A program made the position numbers and the translations under genes. A stretch of 64,000 bases of DNA, taken from the NCBI RefSeq assembly GCF_014334095.1, contig NZ_CP060495.1, positions 705,001-769,000 on the forward strand, in the 5' to 3' direction. Source of the DNA: Novosphingopyxis iocasae (GTDB lineage: Bacteria > Pseudomonadota > Alphaproteobacteria > Sphingomonadales > Sphingomonadaceae). Shown here piece by piece: positions 25,501-34,921 of this stretch (its first letter is position 1; each line of letters begins with the position of its first letter). Under the pieces are notes generated by a model. It ran no database searches and was not told the origin of the DNA. It was given only the letters and a program-made list of their open reading frames with translations.

Positions 25501-25691
25501 ATGGTTTCGGGCGCCGCTCCGGGGAAGGTCGCGGTGACCGATACCACCGGCCGGTCTATATCGGGCAGTTCGCGCACTTCGATCCCGAACAGGGCAGCAA
25601 GCCCCGCGATCACGATGAGCAGATTGAGGACGAAGATGAACAGCGGCCGCTTGACTGCGAGCATCGGAAGATCGGACTTTTCCTGCATCAA
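22545..25691 (-). CDS. RND multidrug efflux pump (HAE1/AcrB family)
   Basis: A 1048-residue inner-membrane proton/substrate antiporter with the classical duplicated structure of twelve transmembrane helices and two large periplasmic loops. Family signs are FPGAAPETMDSEVTSILEDA in the first porter loop, the helix-4 segment GLIVDDAIVVLEN with the proton-relay aspartate pair, and ANGIL-like AKNGILIVEFA in the second half. It is predicted to expel amphiphilic compounds through the adaptor and OprM-like channel of the same operon. It overlaps both neighbours by 4 bp. No repressor gene lies next to the operon, so its control and substrates are unknown. Confidence 0.92.
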   Translation of the reverse strand: MMQEKSDLPMLAVKRPLFIFVLNLLIVIAGLAALFGIEVRELPDIDRPVVSVTATFPGAAPETMDSEVTSILEDAAARVTGVREISSSSEENNSRIRVEFSPGTDLDTAASDVREAVNRVQRDLPERVEQLRIVKADNDAWPIMRLAVSSRVLGEAELTEIIDNDVIPELLTAEGVASIDQFGSRQRQMRVAVAPVRLGRFGLTVGDVSEALQNAPFDVPVGSFRSDAQELVVRAEANAATPALIKDVAINRNVRIGDVAEVYFAPADATNFVRLNGEQIIGLGVVRQASSNTIEISDAIRASVDRLNKRFDDLSISVISDDAEFVRVSVKEVLITLGFTVAIVILTILLFFRQWRATIIPSATIPVALIGVLAGIWLLGFSINLLTLLALVLATGLIVDDAIVVLENAQRLQGKGLGRKAAAVIGTRQVFFAVVATTAVLVSVFVPISFLPSEAGRLFREFGFVLALSVIISSFVALSLVPALAARLYLVPRDEDGEITEEGRVARAIGSFGEKLNGYYERVLERCLDHPKAAVGIAVLAAGAAGLLYSTLDNELVPDEDRGSVIVDASGPDGVGIDFMQGEMDAVERVLQPLIDSGEIVSSFSIVGRYDPNRIRVDATLADWDKRERSQSEIVDSLREPLKRIPGSRASARGQGSLNVGGGGGDRIEVALTGSDYDQIYESALKLSEAIDTRSDILSQSDISYQPTQPQLAIQIDRERAADLGVDLNELALTLRAMVGGNEVVDLNVDDQAIPIMLSAESVSITNPSDLSNLSVRTRSGGLVPLSAVTRIREEGIAAELDRTEQRRAIEVEANVDPSVPLADAVTEIERLADETVASDIDLVLQGEAQTLEETSNDLLLTYVFAFLIVFLVLVAQFESLTSALVVLLTVPFALAAAIFALFLSGISLNIYSQIGLVMLIGLMAKNGILIVEFADQLRLEGRSLRQATQEAAAIRLRPIMMTLISTVLGAVPLIIASGAGAEARQSIGWVIFGGLGLAGLFTLFLTPAIYLLVARFSEPRSQDLSRLREELEEAKDRGMMQEGGAAA

Positions 25692-26794
25692 GGCGCCGCG
25701 CGCCCGCGTCCGGAACGGGCAGCGGCCCCTTCTTTATTCGCGCGGACCGTGAGAGCCGAATGCGTCTCCACAATTTCCACTTTGCTGCCGTCGCGGACCT
25801 TTTGCGCGCCCTTTGCGATAATGGTCGCGCCGCGCGGCAGCTGCGCATCTACCAGCGCCAATCCTTCGCGGCGCGCCACGATCGTGAGCGGCAAACGCCG
25901 CGCGGTGCCATCGACAACGCGGAACAGATGCGCACCGTCACTGCCCCAGATAATCGCTTCTTCGGGCACCGCGGGCAGTTCGCGTCCGGCCAGATCAAGA
26001 TTGATCCGGAAGCTCATGCCCGGGCGCAGTGCGTCGCCCGTATTGGGCACGCGCGCGCGAACAGTGAAGGTCCGCTCCTCGGTGGAGATCGTGGTATTGC
26101 GGTCGCGCACCTCCGCCTCGAAAGTACGCCCCGGCATCGAATAGGGTGTGATGCTGATCGCCCGGCCCGGTGTCATCGCGTCATAGACGCTCTCGGGCGC
26201 TTGGAAGTCGACGAACAAAACCGATCGCCGATCGAGCTGCGCAATCAGCGTGGACGTGGTGATGCGGTCACCCACATCGACTTCGGTAAAACCGATATTG
26301 CCGGAAAAAGGCGCACGGACGGTGCGATTGGCCAAGGCGAGCCGTGCTTGTCGCAACTGGATTTGCGCGCTGACGAGCGCGGTCTCGCCCTGCTCGATCT
26401 GGCTTTCCGAAAGCGCCCCGGTATCCTCGATCCGCCGATAACGACCAAGCAGCTGCTCAGCCTCCCGCACCGCATTTTTCGCCAGTTCCACCGCAAGCGT
26501 TTCTTCGCGGGAATCAAGCCGGACAAGCGGATCCCCGGACCGCACGTAATCGCCGCCCTGGAAGAGAACCGCGGTCACGCGCCCGTCGGTTTCGGGATAG
26601 ATTTCGGCTGAATCCTGCGCCCGGGCGGTCCCGATCGCTTCAACCTCACGCTGTTCCGGACGATAGATCACAGGCTGCGCGGTCACGGTGACGGCCTCCT
26701 CGGCGGGCGGTTCTCCCACGTCGTCCGAAGCACAGGCAGTCAACGCTAGCGCAATCGGAAGCGCGGCGATGCGAAGGAACAGTAATGGCGGCAT
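25688..26794 (-). CDS. RND efflux periplasmic adaptor (HlyD/MFP family) lipoprotein
   Basis: This is the membrane-fusion adaptor of the RND pump. From the ATG at 26794 the protein has a compact lipoprotein signal peptide with lipobox LTAC (cysteine 21). The frame is open to an ATG at 26863, which would add 23 polar residues before the signal peptide; neither start has a strong ribosome site, and I prefer the shorter form because of the signal peptide. The domains run in the order lipoyl/hairpin/beta-barrel: DGRVTAVLFQGGDYVRSGDPL, a coiled-coil hairpin (about 80-150), and FSGNIGFTEVDVGDRI. First gene of the operon. Confidence 0.87.
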   Translation of the reverse strand: MPPLLFLRIAALPIALALTACASDDVGEPPAEEAVTVTAQPVIYRPEQREVEAIGTARAQDSAEIYPETDGRVTAVLFQGGDYVRSGDPLVRLDSREETLAVELAKNAVREAEQLLGRYRRIEDTGALSESQIEQGETALVSAQIQLRQARLALANRTVRAPFSGNIGFTEVDVGDRITTSTLIAQLDRRSVLFVDFQAPESVYDAMTPGRAISITPYSMPGRTFEAEVRDRNTTISTEERTFTVRARVPNTGDALRPGMSFRINLDLAGRELPAVPEEAIIWGSDGAHLFRVVDGTARRLPLTIVARREGLALVDAQLPRGATIIAKGAQKVRDGSKVEIVETHSALTVRANKEGAAARSGRGRAAP

Positions 26795-27265
26795 GAGGAC
26801 CGACGGTAGCGTATCGCTGGGCAGAGGCAACCATACTGGTATTTCAGGAGTGATGTGCGACATCCACCATGATTAAGAACAGCGCCTGGTGCCTATCACC
26901 GGATCGACGCAAACGACCGATGGGCAGCCACAGCCAATTCGGCGAACGCGATAAATAAACGGGAGAAGCCGAAATTGAGGATTAGGGCCAAGTTGAAGTA
27001 GAGTATGAATATCGATGGCGCGGTGTTGGCCAGTTGGAACATGCCAAGATCATGCCCTTGACTGCGTGTGGTTGATAACTCGCGCAGCCTCTGGCTGGCC
27101 TGAAACTCCACAGCCAGGGACCTCCGAAAATTCTTTTTGAAATCTGTCGAGTTGAGTGTGATTGAATACGCTCCCGATGCGCCATACCGGTCGCGTCGCG
27201 CTAAATTTAGCTAAAATCAGGCGACCGCTCCCCGGTCTAGCGATTTCTCCAGATTGTCCAGACAC
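26795..27265. other. Gene-free stretch between two minus-strand operons
   Basis: About 470 bp (400 bp if the longer adaptor start is used) with lower GC than the neighbours. The only candidate frame, 71 codons on the minus strand at 26896-27111, is hydrophobic in its second half but has no ribosome site and no family resemblance that I recognise. A promoter for the efflux operon should be here, but none stands out. Confidence 0.45.
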
Positions 27266-28621
27266 TCACGCCATGCGACGGCCGAGTTCCTTGTTGATTC
27301 CGAGGGCGATCAGCGTGGCGAGGGCGCCGGACAGCAAATAGGCACCGGCGGCGATCAGGCCGAAGCGGCTCGCGATGACGAGAGCGACCAGCGGGGCAAA
27401 ACCGGCGCCGACCAGCCAGGCGAGGTCCGACGTCAGGGCAGAGGCGGTGTAGCGCCGCGCAGTCGCGAAGTTGGAGGCGACCGTGCCGGACGATTGGCCG
27501 AACGCGATGCCGAGAAGCGCAAAGCCCAGGATCATGAAGATGAACTCGCCGACATTGCCGCCATCGAGCAGCTGCGGCGCGAAACCACTGAATGCCGCGA
27601 TCCCGGCTGCGGATATGCCCAGAACATAGCGCCGGCCATAACGATCCGCGGCCCAGCCGGAGACGACGATCGCGCCCAGCCCTACGAAACCCCCGACCAT
27701 CTCGATCAGGAGGAACTGCGCGGGCTTCTCGGGCGTGAAAAGCGCGACCCAGGACAGCGGAAACACCGTGACCATATGGAACAGCGCGAAGCTCGCCAAC
27801 GGCGCGAACGCGCCGATCACGATGCTGCGCCAGTCGCTGCGCAGCGTGTCGGCCACGCGCGAGGGCTGCAGATCCTTGCTCTCGAACAGCGCGGTATAAT
27901 CCGGCGTCGAAACCATGCGCAGCCGTGCAAACAGCGCGACCACGTTGATCGCAAAGGCGACGAAGAAGGGATAGCGCCAGCCGAAGCTCAGGAAATTCTC
28001 GGTCGACAGGGAAACCAGAAGATAGGCGAACAGCCCGCTCGCCACGATCAGGCCGAGCGGCGCACCAAGCTGCGGGATCATGGCGTACCAACCGCGTTTG
28101 TTCTCGGGCGCATTGAGCGCGAGCAGCGAGGCCAGGCCGTCCCAAGCACCACCCAGCGCCGCGCCCTGCCCTATGCGAAAGATCGCGAGCAACACCGCCG
28201 CCCACAGGCCGATCGTCTCATATCCGGGCAGAAATCCGATCGCCACGGTGGACCCGCCAAGCAGGAACAAGGCAATCGTCAGCTTGGTCCCACGCCCCAA
28301 CATCTCGTCGATCCGCAGGAAGATCAGCGAGCCCAAAGGCCGTGCTACGAACGCCAATGCAAAGATGATGAAGCTGTAGAGCGTGCCCGTAAGTGGATCG
28401 ACAAACGGGAAGACCAGCGACGGGAAAACCAGCACCGAGGCGATCGCATAAACGAAGAAATCAAAAAATTCCGACGTCCTGCCGATAATGACGCCGATGG
28501 CAATTTCGCTCGGCGCGATATGGCTATGGCGCGTGTTGATCGCGCGGGCGTCGCGCTCGGCGCTTTGAGAAGCGTTGAGCGGGCGATCGGGCGCTGCGTT
28601 CAGGCCGGTCTCGGCTGTCAT
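27266..28621 (-). CDS. MFS transporter, metabolite:H+ symporter (MHS/ProP-like) family
   Basis: A 451-residue MFS carrier. The features are those of MHS symporters: helix 1 begins IGVIIGRTSEFFDFFVYAI, the helix 2-3 loop has RPLGSLIF, and GQGAALGGAW lies in helix 4. MHS members take up organic acids or zwitterions with protons; the substrate here is unknown. It is transcribed away from cyoA across a 126-bp intergenic region that contains a perfect 19-bp palindrome, so the two may share a regulator. Confidence 0.85.
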   Translation of the reverse strand: MTAETGLNAAPDRPLNASQSAERDARAINTRHSHIAPSEIAIGVIIGRTSEFFDFFVYAIASVLVFPSLVFPFVDPLTGTLYSFIIFALAFVARPLGSLIFLRIDEMLGRGTKLTIALFLLGGSTVAIGFLPGYETIGLWAAVLLAIFRIGQGAALGGAWDGLASLLALNAPENKRGWYAMIPQLGAPLGLIVASGLFAYLLVSLSTENFLSFGWRYPFFVAFAINVVALFARLRMVSTPDYTALFESKDLQPSRVADTLRSDWRSIVIGAFAPLASFALFHMVTVFPLSWVALFTPEKPAQFLLIEMVGGFVGLGAIVVSGWAADRYGRRYVLGISAAGIAAFSGFAPQLLDGGNVGEFIFMILGFALLGIAFGQSSGTVASNFATARRYTASALTSDLAWLVGAGFAPLVALVIASRFGLIAAGAYLLSGALATLIALGINKELGRRMA

Positions 28622-28693
28622 GGTCTTGTTGTCCCGCGAAGTGGAGAATCCATCGGTAGACGCGCTCTATGCATTAGCGCAAAAACTTTTGGG

Positions 28694-28712
28694 ATTGGAC
28701 AAAATGTCCAAT
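28694..28712. promoter_or_regulatory. Perfect 19-bp palindrome in the divergent MFS/cyoA promoter region
   Basis: ATTGGACA-AAA-TGTCCAAT is an 8+3+8 inverted repeat without mismatch. It lies 36-54 bp upstream of the cyoA ATG and 73-91 bp upstream of the MFS start. This size and symmetry fit a dimeric repressor or activator operator close to the cyoA core promoter. I cannot match it with confidence to a known regulator. Confidence 0.7.
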
Positions 28713-28747
28713 GTGGCACCGCACCATGAATTGATAGATAAGGCGTC

Positions 28748-29854
28748 ATGGCAAGACTTCCCACTTCTGCGCGCTTCGCTGGCGCCATGCTTCGTTTCGT
28801 TCCCGCGATCGGCCTGGCCGCGCTCTTGTCCGGATGTGACATGGTGGTGCTGAACCCGATGGGCGATGTGGCGGTGCAGCAGCGCAACCTGCTGGTTTTC
28901 GCACTAGCCCTGATGCTTCTGATCGTGATCCCGGTGATCGCGCTGGTCGGTATCTTTGCCTGGAAATACCGCGCGAATAACAAGGAGGCGCGTTACGATC
29001 CGGATTGGGACCATTCGACCAAGCTGGAGCTGGTGATCTGGTCCGCGCCGCTGTTGATCGTGATTTGCCTTGGCGCGGCCACCTGGACGGGTACGCACCT
29101 CCTCGATCCCTATCGGCCTATCGAGCGGATTACCAAGGGAGAACCGGTCCCGGCGAACGTCAAGCCGCTTGAGGTTCAGGTGGTCTCGCTCGACTGGAAA
29201 TGGCTGTTCATCTATCCGGAATATGGCTTTGCCACGGTGAACGAGCTGGCCGCGCCGGTGGACCGCCCCATCAAGTTCCGCCTCACCTCCTCATCCGTCA
29301 TGAACGCGTTCTACGTGCCCACGCTGGTGGGGATGATCTACACCATGCCGTCGATGGAAACGCAGCTGCATGCGGTGATCAACGAGCCGGGTAATTATGA
29401 CGGCTTCTCCAGCAATTACAGCGGCGCGGGCTTTTCCGGCATGCGCTTTCGCTTTCATGGCATGGAGCCGGCCCAGTTCGACCAGTGGGTGGCGATGAAT
29501 CAGGCCGACGGTGACGCGCTGACCCGCGCCAGCTATCTGCAGCTCGCCAAGCCCACGGAGAACGTGCCTGTCATGCGCTATGGCCGAGTGGCACCTGACC
29601 TGTTCAATTTGGTCGTGAACCACTGCGTCGAGCCCGGCTCGGTTTGCATGAGCGAGATGATGAAGATGGACCGGGCCGACCCGTCCAGCATCGACGACGA
29701 GCACGGCATGTCCATGCCCCAAGGGCACCAGCCGCAGCGCCCGCTCAACAGCGCCGATGCCGGTGAAGAACCACCGCAATCCCCCGCCGATGTGGACCAA
29801 CGCAGCCGTTCGGCCCCCGGCGCCCTCGATATTCCCTCCCAGCGGAACAACTAA
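28748..29854 (+). CDS. cyoA: Cytochrome o ubiquinol oxidase subunit II
   Basis: A 368-residue subunit of the haem-copper quinol oxidase. The signal peptide ends in lipobox LSGC (cysteine 30). Two transmembrane helices (about 47-70 and 95-115) precede a periplasmic cupredoxin domain (about 140-270), in which the CuA ligand motif CxxxC of cytochrome c oxidases is absent. That marks a quinol oxidase. The C-terminal tail is His/Met/Pro rich. AAGG precedes the ATG. First gene of the tightly packed cyoABCD-surf1-regBA operon, 1 bp before cyoB. Confidence 0.93.
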   Translation: MARLPTSARFAGAMLRFVPAIGLAALLSGCDMVVLNPMGDVAVQQRNLLVFALALMLLIVIPVIALVGIFAWKYRANNKEARYDPDWDHSTKLELVIWSAPLLIVICLGAATWTGTHLLDPYRPIERITKGEPVPANVKPLEVQVVSLDWKWLFIYPEYGFATVNELAAPVDRPIKFRLTSSSVMNAFYVPTLVGMIYTMPSMETQLHAVINEPGNYDGFSSNYSGAGFSGMRFRFHGMEPAQFDQWVAMNQADGDALTRASYLQLAKPTENVPVMRYGRVAPDLFNLVVNHCVEPGSVCMSEMMKMDRADPSSIDDEHGMSMPQGHQPQRPLNSADAGEEPPQSPADVDQRSRSAPGALDIPSQRNN

Positions 29855-29855
29855 T

Positions 29856-31874
29856 ATGGCTCAGCCTGAAACCCTCTCCCCCCTGAACGTCAGCCCCATC
29901 TTCGGCCGTTTCACGCTGGAATCACTGCCGCTGCACGAACCGATCGTGGTCGTCACCTTCCTAGTAGTCGCACTGGCGGGCGGCGTGCTGCTCGCGGCCC
30001 TCACCTATTACAAGGTCTGGGGCTATCTGTGGAAGGAATGGTTCACCACGGTGGACCATAAGAAAATCGGTATCATGTACATGGTGCTGGGCATCATCAT
30101 GCTGCTGCGCGGATTTGCCGACGCGATCATGATGCGGCTTCAGCAGGCGATGGCTTTCGGCGGGTCCGAGGGCTATCTCAACGCGCATCACTATGACCAG
30201 ATCTTCACCGCGCACGGCGTGATTATGATCTTCTTCGTGGCGATGCCGATCGTCACGGGCCTCATGAACTATGTCGTGCCGCTGCAGATCGGCGCGCGCG
30301 ACGTGTCCTTCCCCTTCCTCAACAATTTCAGCTTCTGGATGACCGCCGCGGGCGCCGTGGTCATCATGATGAGCCTGTTCGTGGGCGAATTCGCGCAGAC
30401 CGGTTGGCTCGCCATGCCGCCTTTGTCCGGCATTGCCTTCAGCCCGGGCGTGGGCGTCGACTATTATATATGGGCCTTGCAGATAGCGGGCGTCGGCACG
30501 CTTCTATCCGGCGTGAACCTGATCGCGACCATCGTGAAGATGCGCGCGCCGGGCATGCGCTTCATGAAGATGCCGATCTTCTGCTGGACGGCGCTGTGCA
30601 CCAACGTCCTGATCGTGGCCGCCTTCCCGGTGCTGACTGCCGTGCTCGCGCTGCTCAGCCTCGATCGCTATATCGGCACCGCCTTCTTCACGAACACGCT
30701 CGGCGGCAACCCGATGATGTATGTGAACCTCATCTGGATCTGGGGCCATCCGGAGGTCTACATCCTGATCCTGCCGATGTTCGGCGTGTTCAGCGAGGTG
30801 GTATCGACCTTCTCCGGAAAGCGCCTCTTCGGCTACACGTCGATGGTTTATGCCACGCTGGTGATCACCATTCTGGCCTATCTCGTCTGGTTGCACCACT
30901 TCTTCACCATGGGTTCGGGCGCCAGCGTGAACAGCTTCTTCGGGATCACCACCATGATCATCTCGATCCCGACGGGGGCCAAGATCTTCAACTGGCTGTT
31001 CACGATGTATCGCGGCCGCGTGCGGTTCGAGCTGCCGATGATGTGGGCAATCGCCTTCATGATCACCTTCACGCTGGGCGGAATGACCGGTGTGCTGCTC
31101 GCCGTTCCCCCGGCCGACTTCGTGCTGCACAACTCGCTGTTCCTGGTGGCGCATTTCCACAATGTGATCATCGGCGGCGTATTGTTCGGGGCGTTTGCCG
31201 CCATCAATTACTGGTGGCCCAAAGCCTTCGGTTTCAAGCTGGATGTGACTTGGGGGAAGCGCAGCTTCTGGCTGTGGGTAACCGGCTTCTACTTCGCCTT
31301 CATGCCGCTCTACGTGCTTGGCCTGATGGGAGTGACGCGCCGCCTGCGCACCTTCGAGGACCCAAGCCTGCAAATCTGGTTCCTGATCGCTGGCTTCGGC
31401 GCCTTCCTGATCGCGCTGGGTATCGCGGCCATGCTGATGCAGTTCTTCGTCAGCATTCGCAATCGCAAGCAGCTGGCCGATGTCACCGGCGATCCGTGGA
31501 ACGGGCGCACGCTGGAATGGGCCACCTCCTCGCCGCCGCCGGACTATAATTTCGCATTCACGCCGGTGGTGCATGACAGCGATGCATGGTGGGACATGAA
31601 GGCGCGGGGTTACAAGCGCCCTGAAAGCGGGTTCGCGGCAATCCATATGCCTGCCAACACCGCCGCCGGCATGGTGCTGGCCGCCCTCAGCGTGGCCTTC
31701 GGCGTTGGCATGATCTGGTATGTCTGGTGGCTCGCCGGCCTAAGCTTCCTGGGCATCCTGGCGGTCTCGATCGGCCATACGTTCAACTACAAGCGGGATT
31801 TCTACATCCCTAAGGAAGAGGTCGTGGCGCAAGAAACGCTCCGAACCCGGCAGCTGGCGGGAGCGGCGGCATGA
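29856..31874 (+). CDS. cyoB: Cytochrome o ubiquinol oxidase subunit I
   Basis: The 672-residue catalytic subunit, with about fifteen transmembrane helices. Metal ligands are visible: HPEVY (CuB histidine and the cross-linked tyrosine), HHFFTMG (two CuB histidines) and HFHNVIIGG (haem o3 and haem b histidines). It reduces O2 to water with electrons from ubiquinol and pumps protons across the inner membrane. The frame is open upstream of this ATG, but the start at 29856 follows the cyoA stop directly, so the extension is not real. cyoC overlaps its stop by 4 bp. Confidence 0.96.
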   Translation: MAQPETLSPLNVSPIFGRFTLESLPLHEPIVVVTFLVVALAGGVLLAALTYYKVWGYLWKEWFTTVDHKKIGIMYMVLGIIMLLRGFADAIMMRLQQAMAFGGSEGYLNAHHYDQIFTAHGVIMIFFVAMPIVTGLMNYVVPLQIGARDVSFPFLNNFSFWMTAAGAVVIMMSLFVGEFAQTGWLAMPPLSGIAFSPGVGVDYYIWALQIAGVGTLLSGVNLIATIVKMRAPGMRFMKMPIFCWTALCTNVLIVAAFPVLTAVLALLSLDRYIGTAFFTNTLGGNPMMYVNLIWIWGHPEVYILILPMFGVFSEVVSTFSGKRLFGYTSMVYATLVITILAYLVWLHHFFTMGSGASVNSFFGITTMIISIPTGAKIFNWLFTMYRGRVRFELPMMWAIAFMITFTLGGMTGVLLAVPPADFVLHNSLFLVAHFHNVIIGGVLFGAFAAINYWWPKAFGFKLDVTWGKRSFWLWVTGFYFAFMPLYVLGLMGVTRRLRTFEDPSLQIWFLIAGFGAFLIALGIAAMLMQFFVSIRNRKQLADVTGDPWNGRTLEWATSSPPPDYNFAFTPVVHDSDAWWDMKARGYKRPESGFAAIHMPANTAAGMVLAALSVAFGVGMIWYVWWLAGLSFLGILAVSIGHTFNYKRDFYIPKEEVVAQETLRTRQLAGAAA

Positions 31875-32494
31875 GCAGCGTGACCGGCGATTACGATCGC
31901 GACACCTTCCACCTGCCGGAAGAGCCGCATCACCCGGAAGGTTCGAGCACGATGCTCGGCTTCTGGCTGTACCTGATGAGCGATTGCCTGATCTTCGCCA
32001 TGCTGTTCGCTACCTATGGCGTGCTGGGCACCAGCTATGCAGGCGGGCCGGGACCGAAGGAACTGTTCGAGCTGCCGCTGATCGCGCTGAACACGGCGAT
32101 GCTGCTGTTCTCCTCGATCACCTATGGCTTTGCCATGCTCGAGATGGTGGAGGGGCGGCGTGGCCGGATGCAGGCCTGGCTTGCGATCACCGGCCTGTTC
32201 GGCCTCGCCTTCTTGGGCATTGAGATGTACGAATTTACGCATCTCATCATGGAAGGCGCGACGCCGCAGCGCAGCGCTTTTCTGTCCAGCTTCTTCATCC
32301 TGGTCGGCACCCACGGCTTGCACGTCACCTTCGGCGTCATATGGCTGGTGACGCTGATGGTGCAGGTGCAGAAAAAAGGACTGATCGCGGCCAATCAGCG
32401 CCGCCTGATGTGCCTCAGCCTGTTCTGGCACTTCCTCGACGTCATCTGGATCGGCGTCTTTACCTTTGTTTATCTGATGGGGATGCTGCGATGA
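31871..32494 (+). CDS. cyoC: Cytochrome o ubiquinol oxidase subunit III
   Basis: A 207-residue subunit with five predicted transmembrane helices and the COX3-type segments [16 protein letters not shown] and [11 protein letters not shown]. The length and the lack of the first two helices of mitochondrial subunit III are normal for CyoC. It helps stabilise the oxidase and its proton uptake. It overlaps cyoB and cyoD by 4 bp on either side. Confidence 0.94.
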   Translation: MSSVTGDYDRDTFHLPEEPHHPEGSSTMLGFWLYLMSDCLIFAMLFATYGVLGTSYAGGPGPKELFELPLIALNTAMLLFSSITYGFAMLEMVEGRRGRMQAWLAITGLFGLAFLGIEMYEFTHLIMEGATPQRSAFLSSFFILVGTHGLHVTFGVIWLVTLMVQVQKKGLIAANQRRLMCLSLFWHFLDVIWIGVFTFVYLMGMLR

Positions 32495-32886
32495 GCACGC
32501 ACGACACCACCAAGAGCGCGCAAGGCCATGACGCGCATGATCACGCCCACGGGCTTGAGCATGAGGAAGGCCACGGCTCGCGCAAGGGCTATATGATCGG
32601 CTTCGGTCTGTCGGTGGTCCTCACCGCGATACCGTTCTGGCTGGTGATGACGCGGCCGCTGACGACGCAGGCGACCGCGCTGATCATCCTTATTTTTGCG
32701 GCCGTCCAGATGGTGGTCCACATGGTCTACTTCCTGCATATGAACCGGCGGGCCGAGGGCGGCTGGTCCATCATGGCGCTGATCTTCACGGTAGTCATCG
32801 TGATCATCGCGTTCAGCGGATCGCTTTGGGTCATGTATCATATGAACGCCAACATGATGCCGATGCAGGCGATGAGCGACATGTGA
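32491..32886 (+). CDS. cyoD: Cytochrome o ubiquinol oxidase subunit IV
   Basis: A 131-residue protein with three membrane helices (COX4_pro family; HMVYFLHMNR motif) and a His-rich cytoplasmic N-terminus. It assists assembly of the binuclear centre. The ATG overlaps the cyoC stop (ATGA). No cyoE (haem O synthase) follows; instead a SURF1 gene overlaps the end by 4 bp. Confidence 0.93.
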   Translation: MSTHDTTKSAQGHDAHDHAHGLEHEEGHGSRKGYMIGFGLSVVLTAIPFWLVMTRPLTTQATALIILIFAAVQMVVHMVYFLHMNRRAEGGWSIMALIFTVVIVIIAFSGSLWVMYHMNANMMPMQAMSDM

Positions 32887-33590
32887 TCCGGCGTTTCGGC
32901 CCGGCGCTCGCGCTGCTGGCAGGCCTGCTCGTGATCGGTGGTCTGCTGGCGCTCGGCACTTGGCAGGTGAAGCGTCTGGCGTGGAAGGAAGCGCTGATCG
33001 CGCAGGTCGATACGCGCATTCACGCACCGCCCGTGCCGGCACCGGACAGCGCGACAAAGGATGATGCCTATCTGCGCGTCACCGCACGCGGCCGCTACTT
33101 GCCGGACGCCACCACGCTCACTCTGGCCGCGACCGAGAAGGGATCGGGCTATTGGGTGCTCTCGCCGCTGCAAATCGACGATGGCCGGATCATCCTGATC
33201 AATCGCGGTTTCGTGTCAAAGCGTGAGAAGCCCTCCGTGCCCGCCGGCGAGCAGAGCGTCACCGGTCTTCTCCGGATAAGCGAACCCGGCGGCGGGTTTC
33301 TGCGGGACAATGATCCGGCGGCAGATCGCTGGTACTCGCGCGATGTGGCCGCCATCGCCGCGGAACGCGGGCTGAGCGGCGTTGCCTCCTATTTCATCGA
33401 TGCCGAAGCAGAGCCGAAATCAGGGACCGGCGGATCGGACCAACCGATCGGCGGGCTCACCGTCGTCTCCTTCCCCAACAATCATCTCGTTTATGCCATC
33501 ACATGGTATATCCTTGCCATCATGGCCGCAGCAGCCCTCATTTTTCTGATCCGCTCGCGCCGCATTTCCCAGCGTGGCGAGCGCCCGTGA
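32883..33590 (+). CDS. SURF1-family oxidase assembly protein
   Basis: A 235-residue protein with one transmembrane helix at each end and a periplasmic domain between, the SURF1/Shy1 layout. The family segments LGTWQVKRLAWKE, INRGFV and FPNNHLVYAITW are visible. SURF1 proteins help insert haem into haem-copper oxidases. The start is GTG, overlapping the cyoD stop (GTGA). Its place in the operon suggests service to the CyoB haem sites. Confidence 0.92.
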   Translation: MIRRFGPALALLAGLLVIGGLLALGTWQVKRLAWKEALIAQVDTRIHAPPVPAPDSATKDDAYLRVTARGRYLPDATTLTLAATEKGSGYWVLSPLQIDDGRIILINRGFVSKREKPSVPAGEQSVTGLLRISEPGGGFLRDNDPAADRWYSRDVAAIAAERGLSGVASYFIDAEAEPKSGTGGSDQPIGGLTVVSFPNNHLVYAITWYILAIMAAAALIFLIRSRRISQRGERP

Positions 33591-34921
33591 ACAAGCTGCC
33601 ACTGCCCGTGGCCGAGCCAGGGGAAACGGACAGCGCGGGCCGCGAGAACCTGATGCAGCTCATCCAGCTGCGCTGGCTCGCCGTGGCCGGACAGCTGGCC
33701 ACCATTCTTCTTACCCATTTCGTATTTCATATTACGCTGCCGCTGGCACCTATGCTGACCGTGCTGGTGGGCCTGGTGATCCTGAACCTCGTCAGCTTGC
33801 CGTTGGTGCGCCGCGGCGCATCGATCCGTAACGGTGCCCTGTTCGGCGCACTCTTGCTGGATGTCGCGGCCCTTTCCGCCCAGCTCTATTTCAGCGGCGG
33901 TGCGACCAATCCGTTCGTCTCGCTCTTCCTGTTGCAAGTCGTTCTGGGGTCGGTGCTGCTCGATCGCTGGTCGAGCTGGGCGCTCGTGCTCGCGACCAGC
34001 GTGGCCTTTGCCATCCTGACGCTATTCTACCGGCCGATCACTCTGCCGGTCTCTTTCCACACCGATCTCTTCTCGCTCCACATTCAGGGCATGTGGGTAT
34101 GTTTTGCGCTGGTGGCGGTGCTGCTCGTCATGTTCGTCACGCGCATCAACAGCAATCTGCGCGCGCAGGATGCTCATCTCGCGGCAATCCGGCGGCAGGC
34201 GATCGAGGAAGATCACATCGTGCGCATCGGCATGCTCGCCAGCGGCGCGGCGCATGAGCTGGGCACCCCCCTCGCCTCGATCAGCGTTCTTCTGGGCGAC
34301 TGGCGGAATATCGATGCCGTCCGCTCGGATCCCGAGCTGCTGCGCGATGTGGTCGATATGCAGGTAGAGGTGCAGCGCTGCAAAGCCATCGTCACCAACA
34401 TCCTGCTCTCGTCGGGCGATGCGCGCGGAGAACAGTCCGCTGCGACCACCGTGCGTATCCTGTTTGACCGCATGGTCACCGACTGGGCTGAGGCGCGCGG
34501 ATTTTCCGATCTGCATTATGAAGATGCATTCGGACCGGACGTGCCGATCGCGTCGGACCTCGTGCTGCAACAGGCGGTGTTCAACCTGTTGGACAATGCC
34601 GCAGAGGTTTCACCGGATCATATCCTCGTTAGGCTGTCGCGCGAGGCGGAAGGACTGTGTCTGACGGTCCGCGATCGGGGGCCGGGCTTCCTGCCTGCTC
34701 AGCTGGCCGCGCTGGGCAAACCTTATAACAGTTCAAAAGCGGAACCAGGCCGCGGGATGGGGCTTTTCCTGGTGGGCAATGTAGCGCGAAAGCTCGGCGG
34801 ATCGCTCGACGCGCGCAACGTGCGGCGCGGAACGGGCGCGCAGGTACGCCTTCGCCTTCCGCTTGATGCCATTCGATTGGGGAATGAGGATGCCGGACAA
34901 GCCGCTGCTGCTGATCGTTGA
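33587..34921 (+). CDS. regB: RegB/PrrB-type redox sensor histidine kinase
   Basis: A 444-residue kinase with six predicted transmembrane helices (about 27-185). The quinone-sensing box GGATNPF is at residues 104-110. The HisKA motif AAHELGTPL carries His223, and the redox cysteine of RegB is present as Cys265 in QRCKAIV. HATPase boxes follow (NLLDNAAE, RDRGPGF, GMGLFLVG). RegB kinases phosphorylate RegA in response to quinone-pool reduction and oxygen and adjust oxidase, carbon and nitrogen genes. The start is GTG overlapping the SURF1 stop. Downstream, regA overlaps its end. Confidence 0.94.
   Translation: MNKLPLPVAEPGETDSAGRENLMQLIQLRWLAVAGQLATILLTHFVFHITLPLAPMLTVLVGLVILNLVSLPLVRRGASIRNGALFGALLLDVAALSAQLYFSGGATNPFVSLFLLQVVLGSVLLDRWSSWALVLATSVAFAILTLFYRPITLPVSFHTDLFSLHIQGMWVCFALVAVLLVMFVTRINSNLRAQDAHLAAIRRQAIEEDHIVRIGMLASGAAHELGTPLASISVLLGDWRNIDAVRSDPELLRDVVDMQVEVQRCKAIVTNILLSSGDARGEQSAATTVRILFDRMVTDWAEARGFSDLHYEDAFGPDVPIASDLVLQQAVFNLLDNAAEVSPDHILVRLSREAEGLCLTVRDRGPGFLPAQLAALGKPYNSSKAEPGRGMGLFLVGNVARKLGGSLDARNVRRGTGAQVRLRLPLDAIRLGNEDAGQAAAADR

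Noticed and set aside
26896-27111. 71-codon frame with a hydrophobic second half
   Set aside because: No ribosome site, no family resemblance and it lies in low-complexity intergenic DNA; I would not call it a gene.
28748-32886. A cytochrome c oxidase (aa3) operon
   Set aside because: Subunit II lacks the CuA motif and carries a lipobox, and the subunit set is cyoABCD, which fits a quinol oxidase.
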